A DNA stretch of 9,012 nt from Alphaproteobacteria bacterium (GTDB lineage: Bacteria; Pseudomonadota; Alphaproteobacteria; BOG-932; Roseiterribacteraceae), in assembly GCA_903970575.1 (NCBI GenBank), contig CAJCJC010000259.1, forward strand, positions 1 through 9,012, read 5' to 3'. Position 1 is the stretch's first letter. Each line of letters opens with the position of its first letter. Below are positions 1 to 5,432 of the stretch, in pieces. A program made the translations under genes and the position numbers. The notes beneath the pieces were generated by a model. It saw only the letters and a list, made by a program, of their open reading frames with translations. It was not told where the DNA came from and did no database searches.

Positions 1-789
1 CCCATAGATCGCCTCATCGCGGTCATGGCGCGATTGCGAGACGCCGAAGGCGGCTGCCCTTGGGATTTGGCCCAGAATTTCGCCACCGTGGCGCCCTACA
101 CCATTGAAGAAGCCTATGAGGTCGCGGATGCGATCGATCGCGACGACATGGCAGGCCTGGAGGAAGAGCTGGGCGATCTCCTGTTTCAGGTCGTCTTCCA
201 CGCAAGAATGGGCGAGGAAATCGGCAAGTTCGATTTCAATTCCGTCGCCGAGGCGATCGTTGCGAAGATGCTGCGGCGTCACCCCCATATATTCGCTCAA
301 ACTGGCGATATCGGCGTCAGCGCGGTCAACGACAACTGGGAAAGCATCAAAGCGGAGGAGCGCGCGCGGCGCGAACCCGAGGACGGCGTCACGCGCAGCG
401 TGCTGGATGGCGTCGCGCGGAATTTGCCAGCCCTTTTACGGGCGGAAAAGCTGCAGCAGCGAGCGTCGCGGGTCGGTTTCGACTGGGGCGCGCCCGAACC
501 GATTCTCGATAAGATCGCGGAAGAAATCGCGGAATTAGGCGCCGAACTTCAAATAGCGGATAAGGCCCGCATGCAGGATGAACTCGGCGATGTTCTGTTC
601 GCGGTCGTCAATCTCGCGCGTCACCTTGAGATTGATGCCGAAGTGGCGCTGCGCGGAACCAATGCCAAATTCGAGCGTCGATTTAAATTTATCGAGCAAA
701 TGCTTCTAAACGAAGGAAAAACGCCAAGCACGTCATCTCTAGAAGAAATGGATGCGCTGTGGCGGAAGGCCAAGAATGCTGAAAAATAG
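1..789 (+). CDS. mazG: Nucleoside triphosphate pyrophosphohydrolase MazG (5' end outside window)
   Basis: MazG hydrolyses (d)NTPs to NMP and pyrophosphate in the cytoplasm, which clears non-canonical nucleotides and can affect (p)ppGpp-linked stress responses. The reading frame is open from base 1, and the residues before the ATG at 25 (PIDRLIAV) match the family's conserved N-terminus. The true start therefore lies just upstream and ATG 25 is internal. Numbering from that Met, the protein has two MazG domains. The first has CPWD (11-14), EEAYE (28-32) and EELGD (47-51). The second has EEIAE (166-170) and DELGD (185-189). These acidic ExxE/ExxD helices bind Mg2+. The conserved linker RRHPH (84-88) is present. 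The 262 visible codons match the roughly 260-residue two-domain family, so this is not the short HisE or the single-domain phage type. The 3' end overlaps coaA by 14 nt. I see no defect. Confidence 0.95.
   Translation, partial: PIDRLIAVMARLRDAEGGCPWDLAQNFATVAPYTIEEAYEVADAIDRDDMAGLEEELGDLLFQVVFHARMGEEIGKFDFNSVAEAIVAKMLRRHPHIFAQTGDIGVSAVNDNWESIKAEERARREPEDGVTRSVLDGVARNLPALLRAEKLQQRASRVGFDWGAPEPILDKIAEEIAELGAELQIADKARMQDELGDVLFAVVNLARHLEIDAEVALRGTNAKFERRFKFIEQMLLNEGKTPSTSSLEEMDALWRKAKNAEK
764..769 (+). promoter_or_regulatory. Ribosome binding site deciding the coaA start
   Basis: GGAAGG lies inside the 3' end of mazG, 6 nt before ATG 776. It supports 776 over the in-frame ATG at 752 as the coaA start. 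Confidence 0.6.
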
Positions 790-1753
790 TACCGGTTTAA
801 ACGCGATCTCCCGCAACGACGAAAGCGAAGTCGGCCCTCATGACGAGCCTTATCAGCTGTTCGATCGACCCCAATGGGCGGCGTTAAGGGCGAATACCCC
901 TCTCACCTTATCGCAACGTGACGTTACCGTCCTGCGAAGCATAAATGAAGACGTCTCCCTTGAGGAAGTGGTGCAGGCCTATCTGCCACTGTCGCGCCTG
1001 CTTAATCTTCATGTTTCGGCCGCGCGGAATTTGGCCAGCGTAAAGGATGCGTTTCTCGGCCGGCCCGCCGGACGCACCCCCTACATCATCGCGGTGGCCG
1101 GAAGCGTGGCCGTGGGGAAGAGCACGTTCGCCCGCATTTTGCGGGCGCTGATCGCCCGCTGGCCAGACCGGCCCAAGGTCGAACTGATCACCACCGATGG
1201 CTTTCTTCATCCCAACGCCACGCTCGAGGAACGCGGCCTGATGACCCGCAAGGGCTTTCCGGAGAGCTATGACACCCGCCGGATGATCCGCTTCCTCTCG
1301 GACATCAAGAGCGGCGCGCCCGAAGTCGCGGCGCCGATGTACTCCCATATCGCCTATGACATTGTGCCTGGCGAACTCCAGATCGTGGCGCGCCCCGACG
1401 TTCTCGTCTTCGAAGGTCTGAACGTGCTCCAGCTGGCGTCATCGCCTGTTCTGGCGTCCGATTTCTTTGACTTCTCCGTTTATATCGACGCCGCAGAGGC
1501 CGATATCGAGGCTTGGTACCTGGAGCGCTTCCTGCTCTTACAAAAAACCGCCTTCCATGAAAAAAATGCATTTTTCCATAGATTCAAGGATTTGAGCCAA
1601 GAGGACGCGATCAAATTCGCCCGAGAGGTCTGGCGAAGCATCAACCTCGCCAATTTGCGCGAGAATATCCTGCCGACCCGCGAACGCGCGAGCGTGATTT
1701 TGACGAAGCGCGCGGATCATACGATCGGCGCGGTTCGCCTGCGCCGGATGTAG
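776..1753 (+). CDS. coaA: Type I pantothenate kinase CoaA
   Basis: CoaA phosphorylates pantothenate with ATP, the first and usually rate-limiting step of coenzyme A synthesis in the cytoplasm. The 325-residue product aligns by eye along its whole length with the E. coli type (about 316 residues). It has a QFDR-like N-terminus (LFDRPQW), the P-loop GSVAVGKST (109-117), TTDGFLHPN (139-147), FEGLNVLQ (212-219) and the C-terminal ILPTRERA block (298-305). The start at 776 is preferred because GGAAGG lies 6 nt upstream. An in-frame ATG at 752 would add eight residues (MRCGGRPR), has no comparable ribosome binding site and sits deeper inside mazG. The 14-nt overlap with mazG suggests a shared transcript and coupled translation. 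The stop codon directly abuts the stop of the convergent oxidoreductase gene. Family assignment is secure; the exact start is likely but unproven. Confidence 0.95.
   Translation: MLKNSTGLNAISRNDESEVGPHDEPYQLFDRPQWAALRANTPLTLSQRDVTVLRSINEDVSLEEVVQAYLPLSRLLNLHVSAARNLASVKDAFLGRPAGRTPYIIAVAGSVAVGKSTFARILRALIARWPDRPKVELITTDGFLHPNATLEERGLMTRKGFPESYDTRRMIRFLSDIKSGAPEVAAPMYSHIAYDIVPGELQIVARPDVLVFEGLNVLQLASSPVLASDFFDFSVYIDAAEADIEAWYLERFLLLQKTAFHEKNAFFHRFKDLSQEDAIKFAREVWRSINLANLRENILPTRERASVILTKRADHTIGAVRLRRM
1562..1575. repeat. 14-bp perfect AT-rich palindrome inside coaA
   Basis: AAAAATGCATTTTT is perfectly self-complementary. It sits in the most A/T-rich patch of coaA, encoding part of the stretch around EKNAFFH. 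The residues it encodes fit the family, so coding constraint plus chance is a sufficient explanation. I infer no function. Confidence 0.4.
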
Positions 1754-1765
1754 TTAGTCGCGCAG
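1739..1765. repeat. Inverted repeat spanning the two abutting stop codons
   Basis: CTGCGC (1739-1744) is complementary to GCGCAG (1760-1765). The 15-nt loop contains both the coaA stop and the stop of the convergent gene. The stem could form in either transcript. Neither side is followed by a T tract, so it does not meet the pattern of an intrinsic terminator. It may be chance, or a weak block to read-through or 3'-end decay. Confidence 0.3.
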
Positions 1766-2632
1766 CAGCATGATCAGGCTCGACGTATCCCAGCGATTGC
1801 CGCCGCGGGCCTGTATCGACGCATAAAATTGATCGACCAAAGCCGCGACGGGCACGCGCGCGCCGTTGCGGCGCGCCTCCTCCAGGACAATCGACAGATC
1901 CTTACGCATCCAATCGACCGCGAAGCCGAAATCGAAGCGTCCTTCGATCATTGTAGCGCCGCGATTCTCCATCTGCCAGGATTGCGCCGCCCCTTTGGAA
2001 ATCACGGATAGTGCTTTCTCGACATCCAACCCCGCATGCTCTCCGAATGCGATGGCTTCGGACAGCGCCTGGACCAGACCGGCTATGCAGATTTGATTGA
2101 CCATCTTCGTAAGCTGTCCGGCGCCGGGAGGCCCCATCAAGGTCACCGCCCGGCCATAATGGCGGATCACGGGTTCGGCCTTAGCGAAAGTGGCTTCCTC
2201 GCCGCCGACCATAACCGTCAGGATGCCTTTCTCGGCCCCAGCCTGGCCGCCCGATACGGGCGCGTCCAGCCAGCCTAGGCCGCGCTGGGCGGCCTCGGCG
2301 GCGAGGGTACAGGCAATCTCGGCTGAAGCGGTGGTATGGTCGACGAAGATCGCGCCCTGCTTCATGCCGGCGAAGGCGCCTTCGTCTCCGATGGTGACCT
2401 GCCGCAAATCCTCGTCATTGCCCACGCAGGCGAATACGATATCCGCATCGTCCGCCGCCTCGCTTGGGGTCGATTTAGTCTCGCCGCCGTATCGCTCAAC
2501 CCAGGCGCGCGCGCGCGCGCCGGTGCGGTTATATACCGTCACCCGGTGGCCCGCCTCGGCCAAATGGCCTGCCATGGGACCGCCCATGACGCCGAGGCCA
2601 ATGAACGCCAAACGCATTTTTTCCATGCTCAT
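1754..2632 (-). CDS. NAD(P)-dependent 3-hydroxyisobutyrate dehydrogenase / tartronate semialdehyde reductase family oxidoreductase
   Basis: This is a beta-hydroxyacid dehydrogenase of the HIBADH/GarR family. Such enzymes interconvert a beta-hydroxyacid and its semialdehyde with NAD(P). From ATG 2632 the product is 292 residues, normal for the family. It has a Rossmann GLGVMG (12-17), the substrate-loop DAPVSGG (123-129), catalytic Lys176 in LTKMVNQ, and Lys244 in the second conserved RKDL segment. The N-terminal half is NAD(P)-binding and the C-terminal half is all-helical. I cannot fix the substrate from sequence; tartronate semialdehyde, methylmalonate semialdehyde and succinic semialdehyde are all possible. 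The start is uncertain: ATGs at 2632, 2626 and 2617 are in frame and none has a strong ribosome binding site. The 2617 start (MRLAFIGLG) matches homologs best, while 2632 is the first ATG after the hflX stop, 13 nt away. A longer start at 2707 would overlap hflX and is unlikely. The gene is probably cotranscribed with hflX. Confidence 0.9.
   Translation of the reverse strand: MSMEKMRLAFIGLGVMGGPMAGHLAEAGHRVTVYNRTGARARAWVERYGGETKSTPSEAADDADIVFACVGNDEDLRQVTIGDEGAFAGMKQGAIFVDHTTASAEIACTLAAEAAQRGLGWLDAPVSGGQAGAEKGILTVMVGGEEATFAKAEPVIRHYGRAVTLMGPPGAGQLTKMVNQICIAGLVQALSEAIAFGEHAGLDVEKALSVISKGAAQSWQMENRGATMIEGRFDFGFAVDWMRKDLSIVLEEARRNGARVPVAALVDQFYASIQARGGNRWDTSSLIMLLRD
2504..2521. repeat. (GC)8 dinucleotide tract forming an 18-bp palindrome
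   Basis: GGCGCGCGCGCGCGCGCC contains eight uninterrupted GC units and is a perfect palindrome. It lies in the oxidoreductase gene, encoding the GARARA segment just after the NRT of the cofactor-binding domain. Alternating GC is a known Z-DNA-prone and slippage-prone sequence. A gain or loss of one unit would shift the frame early in the gene. Confidence 0.75.
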
Positions 2633-2645
2633 GGACAAAGGCTCA

Positions 2646-3968
2646 TCAATGCGGTCGATAGGGATAGGCGGTTTCAAAGCGTGCGAGCGCGCTCTGATCG
2701 ATGCCAACTTTTACATGAGCGACGCTATCGTCGTCCAAGCGCGCGATGACCTCGCCACTGCGATAGAGGAAAGCGAGCGCGCCTCCATCGGCGAGGTCGA
2801 CGTCGAGATCGACAATCGAGCGACTGGCGGATAAGCGCCGGTCGATGAAATCGAGCAGACGCCCTGCCCCGTCGCCCGTGAGGGCTGAAACCGGCAAAAG
2901 CTCGGGTTTTCTCTCTTCTTGCCAGTTCAGCCGTTCGCGCTCTTCCAACGGTAGTCGATCGATCTTGTTGAGGATTTCCACCACCCGGTCATCCTGATCG
3001 AGTTCGATGCCGAGTTCTCCAAGAACCGCCAGAACGTCATCGCGCTGCGCCTCGCTGTCGGGATGGGAAACATCCCGGACATGAAGAATTAAATCGGCCT
3101 CCTCCACCTCCTCGAGCGTAGCGCGAAACGCGGCGACAAGCTGGGTCGGCAGGTCGGATATAAATCCGACCGTGTCGGAGAGAATCACGCGCCGTCCCGA
3201 TGGCAGAGCGATGCCCCGCATCGTGGGATCGAGCGTCGCGAATAATAAATCCTCGGCGAATACCGAGGCGCCGGACAGGCGGTTGAACAACGTCGATTTC
3301 CCGGCATTCGTGTAGCCGACAAGCGCCACAACCGGATGCGGGACTTTCTTGCGAGCGGAGCGATGCAAACCTCGCGTTCGGCGGACTTGATCGAGCTCGC
3401 GCTTGAGCTTGATGATCCTGTCGCCGATCAACCGCCTATCCATCTCGATCTGCGATTCGCCAGGACCACCCAGGAAGCCGAAGCCGCCACGCTGCCGCTC
3501 CAGGTGGGTCCACGACCGCACCAGACGAGATCGCTGATACTCTAGCGCGGCCAATTCAACCTGAAGCGTACCCTCCTTTGTCCGGGCGCGTTCGCCGAAG
3601 ATTTCGAGGATCAATCCTGTGCGATCGATGACCTTAACGTTCCAGGCGCGCTCAAGATTGCGCTGTTGCACCGGGGTCAACGCGTGGTCGACCGCGACAA
3701 GCGCAATACTAAGCGTCTCGATAATGACTTTCAGTTCATCGACCTTACCGGAACCCAATAAGGTCGCTGGCTGAGGATGGCCGATCTTGATCGCCAGCCG
3801 ATGCACGATATCGAGATCGATCGCCTCGGCGAGACCGCATGCTTCTTCCAGCCGGGCGTCAGGATCGCGCCTGCCGTCATCGCTTCTCAGCACGGGGTGT
3901 ATAACAAACGCGCGGGTCCGAGGCGCGTCCTCCGCGCCATTCATCGACGTCATTCCGCTAAACGTCAC
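2646..3968 (-). CDS. hflX: Ribosome-associated GTPase HflX
   Basis: HflX is a TRAFAC GTPase that binds the 50S subunit, splits stalled or heat-damaged 70S ribosomes and helps rescue them. The 440-residue protein has the N-terminal HflX domain, the conserved glycine-rich segment GGPGE (167-171), a helical linker, and a full G domain: G1 GYTNAGKST (218-226), G2 Thr in ATLDPTMR (244-251), G3 DTVGF (265-269), G4 NKID (334-337) and G5 SALTG (361-365). The start is GTG at 3968. It overlaps the hfq stop as GTGA and follows AAGGAAGAGG at good spacing. ATGs at 3953 and 3944 are weaker alternatives that would shorten a non-conserved N-terminus by 5 or 8 residues. The hfq-hflX pairing is widespread in proteobacteria. 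All motifs are intact. Confidence 0.96.
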   Translation of the reverse strand: MTFSGMTSMNGAEDAPRTRAFVIHPVLRSDDGRRDPDARLEEACGLAEAIDLDIVHRLAIKIGHPQPATLLGSGKVDELKVIIETLSIALVAVDHALTPVQQRNLERAWNVKVIDRTGLILEIFGERARTKEGTLQVELAALEYQRSRLVRSWTHLERQRGGFGFLGGPGESQIEMDRRLIGDRIIKLKRELDQVRRTRGLHRSARKKVPHPVVALVGYTNAGKSTLFNRLSGASVFAEDLLFATLDPTMRGIALPSGRRVILSDTVGFISDLPTQLVAAFRATLEEVEEADLILHVRDVSHPDSEAQRDDVLAVLGELGIELDQDDRVVEILNKIDRLPLEERERLNWQEERKPELLPVSALTGDGAGRLLDFIDRRLSASRSIVDLDVDLADGGALAFLYRSGEVIARLDDDSVAHVKVGIDQSALARFETAYPYRPH

Positions 3969-4210
3969 ATGTCCTCTTCCTTGCCGCCCTCGAACAGCTG
4001 TACCGGCTGGGACGGCATGATCGTGGAGATCGCATGCTTGAAGACAAGCTGCGAATGAGCATCGCGTCGCAAAAGGACCGAGTAGTTATCGAACCAGGTG
4101 ATAATGCCCTGGAGTTTGACACCGTTAATCAGGAATACGGTGACGGGAGCTTTGTTCTTTCGAACATTGTTCAGAAAAACTTCCTGAACATTTTGGCTTT
4201 TATCGCTCAT
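3965..4210 (-). CDS. hfq: RNA chaperone Hfq
   Basis: Hfq is a hexameric Sm-like protein that pairs small RNAs with mRNA targets and influences mRNA decay and translation. The 81-residue product has the Sm1 region ([19 protein letters not shown]), Sm2 with the hallmark KHAIST, and a short acidic tail ending GGKEEDM. The lateral rim carries RKNK where E. coli has RRER; an RKxK rim is usual in alphaproteobacteria. The residue before KHAIST is Phe (codon TTC) where most Hfq proteins have Tyr (Tyr55 in E. coli). The ATG at 4210 has GAAGAGAG 5 nt upstream. The gene overlaps hflX by 4 nt and is preceded by a 337-nt gap, so it probably opens its own transcription unit. Autoregulation by Hfq binding to its own leader is known elsewhere and is plausible here. 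Confidence 0.98.
   Translation of the reverse strand: MSDKSQNVQEVFLNNVRKNKAPVTVFLINGVKLQGIITWFDNYSVLLRRDAHSQLVFKHAISTIMPSQPVQLFEGGKEEDM
3972..3982 (-). promoter_or_regulatory. Ribosome binding site for hflX inside the hfq 3' end
   Basis: On the minus strand AAGGA (3982-3978) and GAGGA (3976-3972) precede GTG 3968 by 9 and about 3-4 nt. The same bases encode the acidic tail of Hfq (GKEED). This supports the GTG start and coupled translation. Confidence 0.6.
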
Positions 4211-4215
4211 TGACG

Positions 4216-4223
4216 CTCTCTTC
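4216..4223 (-). promoter_or_regulatory. Ribosome binding site of hfq
   Basis: GAAGAGAG on the minus strand lies 5 nt before ATG 4210. Just upstream, AACAACAGC (4238-4230) forms three A-R-N triplets, the pattern favoured by the distal face of Hfq. Confidence 0.6.
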
Positions 4224-4285
4224 GCGTTGGCTGTTGTTGGGTTGGCGACCTGGTGTCGGGCCGCCGTTCCTTGGTACGTTGACAG

Positions 4286-4314
4286 ATATGGTGACCCGGC
4301 GGTCCCGAATGAAG
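4286..4314 (-). promoter_or_regulatory. Candidate heat-shock-type (RpoH-like) promoter for hfq
   Basis: On the minus strand CTTCAT (4314-4309) is followed by exactly 17 nt and CCATAT (4291-4286). The alphaproteobacterial RpoH consensus is roughly CTTGAA-N17-CCATAT, so four of six bases match at -35 and all six at -10. The start of transcription would fall about 70 nt before the hfq ATG. hfq is under heat-shock sigma control in E. coli and, as I recall, in Rhodobacter. The match is short and could be chance. Confidence 0.3.
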
Positions 4315-4547
4315 TCTATCAACCGTAGACAATTGTGACATCTTAGCGCTGGTTCCAACGATTCCGGCAGAGTTTTATCGCCAGGGGCACGGGCCGACCA
4401 GAATCGGCGGACGACCGAACGTTGTCGCGGCACGTAATCCACGTCGCCGCCTCCACCATCCAGATAGTCCGCGCCGGTTTTTACCCCTACCTAAGCAAGG
4501 CGAGACGAACAGGCGCAGGGTCGGGCTTAGAGGAATTTGCCAAGGGT

Positions 4548-5423
4548 CTAGCACGGCCAAGGAAAAGCGAGTTCCTGCCGCGCCGTTGCGTAATTCCTAT
4601 AGGAGTCCCGCAATGTCCGCGTGATCTCGCCGGGATGTCCGTTGGCGATAGGACTGTCATCAATTCGGACGACGGGCGTGCAGAATGTCGTCGCAGACGA
4701 AAGAAAGGCTTCGCGCGCCTGGAACGCCTCCTCTAGCGTGAACGCTCGGCGTTCGACCGTAAAGCCGTGCTCGCGCGCCAAGATTTCAAGAGCATTGCCG
4801 GTGACGCCATGCAAAACGGAATTATCAGCCTGACGGGTCACAAGCACGCCCTCGCTGGTCACGATCCACGCGTTACTCGAGGCCCCCTCGGTCACGAAGC
4901 CCTGCGCGTCGACCATCCAGGCTTCGGCTCCGCCGCGTTCGGCCGCGCCCTGTTTGGCGAGCACCTGGGCCAGAAGACCTGTCGATTTAATATCACGACG
5001 GGCCCAGCGGATGTCAGGAACGGTTATGACCTCAACCCCCATCTCACCAGCCGCCCCCGATAAATCCATGCGGCGCGTGGTCATGACCAAGGAGCTATTC
5101 GCGTCACGCGGAAACTTGAAGTCCCGCGGCGCCCGACCGCGCGTCACCTGAATATAAAGGATGCCGTTAATCAGACGGTTGCGCCGAACAAGACCGCGCG
5201 ACAGGAGCTTCAACGCCGCTTCAACCACCGGCGGCGTAATGCGAAGTTGCGACATCGAGTAAGTCAAGCGCGCCAGATGGCCAGCCTCGTCGACGAACCG
5301 CCCCCCCATCACGGCTATCACCTCATACACGCCATCCGCGAACTGAAACCCGCGATCCTCGATATGCACGGACGCCTCGGCGTGCCTCATGAAACGTCCG
5401 TTGACATAAGCGAAACGGCCCAT
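4548..5423 (-). CDS. dat: D-amino-acid aminotransferase (class IV PLP-dependent transaminase)
   Basis: Class IV aminotransferases of this type move an amino group between a D-amino acid and a 2-oxo acid, for example D-alanine plus 2-oxoglutarate to pyruvate plus D-glutamate. That reaction can feed cell-wall D-amino acid pools. The 291-residue protein has an N-terminus typical of the family (FAYVNGRF; EDRGFQFADGVYE at 22-34), Arg52 in HLARL, the PLP-binding Lys146 in RRDIKSTGLL, Glu179 in TEGASSN (178-184) and the phosphate-binding GVTGN (206-210). The RRDIK-type lysine context resembles D-amino-acid transaminases more than branched-chain ones, but branched-chain or aminodeoxychorismate lyase activity cannot be excluded. 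The ATG lies 9 nt after the ntrX stop with no clear ribosome binding site, so translation may be coupled to ntrX. A G7 run (plus-strand C 5301-5307) lies in the coding strand near VMGGRF. Confidence 0.88.
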   Translation of the reverse strand: MGRFAYVNGRFMRHAEASVHIEDRGFQFADGVYEVIAVMGGRFVDEAGHLARLTYSMSQLRITPPVVEAALKLLSRGLVRRNRLINGILYIQVTRGRAPRDFKFPRDANSSLVMTTRRMDLSGAAGEMGVEVITVPDIRWARRDIKSTGLLAQVLAKQGAAERGGAEAWMVDAQGFVTEGASSNAWIVTSEGVLVTRQADNSVLHGVTGNALEILAREHGFTVERRAFTLEEAFQAREAFLSSATTFCTPVVRIDDSPIANGHPGEITRTLRDSYRNYATARQELAFPWPC

Positions 5424-5432
5424 CGCGACTGT

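Larger units (their letters stand above)
4211..4547 (-). other. Intergenic region between the transaminase gene and hfq
   Basis: This 337-nt stretch is the only sizeable non-coding interval. I find no tRNA, riboswitch or recognisable gene. Short open frames inside it (for example one starting GTG at 4442 and running into hfq) have no family motif and disagree with the hfq frame. It most likely contains the 3' end of the ntrYX-dat transcript and the promoter and leader of hfq. Minor symmetric elements are GTCTATCAACCGTAGAC (4314-4330, 5-bp arms), ACAATTGT (4329-4336), a GCCGA/TCGGC stem near 4392-4407, and CTAAGC (4491-4496) paired with GCTTAG (4525-4530). None is strong. No stem is followed by a T tract on the minus strand, so no intrinsic terminator is evident. 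In relatives as I recall them, trkA commonly sits near here. Confidence 0.6.

Noticed and set aside
752..775. ATG 752 as the coaA start
   Set aside because: It has no comparable ribosome binding site, adds residues absent from homologs, and increases the overlap with mazG. ATG 776 has GGAAGG at good spacing.
2633..2707. Longer start for the oxidoreductase at ATG 2707
   Set aside because: The extra 25 residues have no family counterpart, lie before the Rossmann start, and are the out-of-frame complement of the well-conserved end of hflX.
2190..2834. A 214-codon plus-strand open frame opposite the oxidoreductase and hflX
   Set aside because: Its product is Ala/Pro/Ser/Arg-rich with no motif, it spans two well-supported genes on the other strand, and such antisense frames are expected in GC-rich DNA.
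4329..4336. ACAATTGT as an NtrX binding site
   Set aside because: The CAA-N2-5-TTG pattern I recall for Sinorhizobium NtrX needs a spacer. This palindrome has none, and 8 bp is easily chance.
4392..4407. Small GCCGA/TCGGC hairpin as a terminator for the ntrYX-dat unit
   Set aside because: The stem has only 5 bp and is not followed by a T tract on the minus strand.
4200..4442. Small minus-strand open frame in the hfq upstream region
   Set aside because: It starts with GTG without a ribosome binding site, runs into hfq in another frame and shows no recognisable family. It is more likely leader sequence.
4211..4547. sigma54 promoter (TGGCAC-N5-TTGC) upstream of hfq
   Set aside because: I searched both strands of the interval by eye and found no pair of GG and GC elements at the required spacing.
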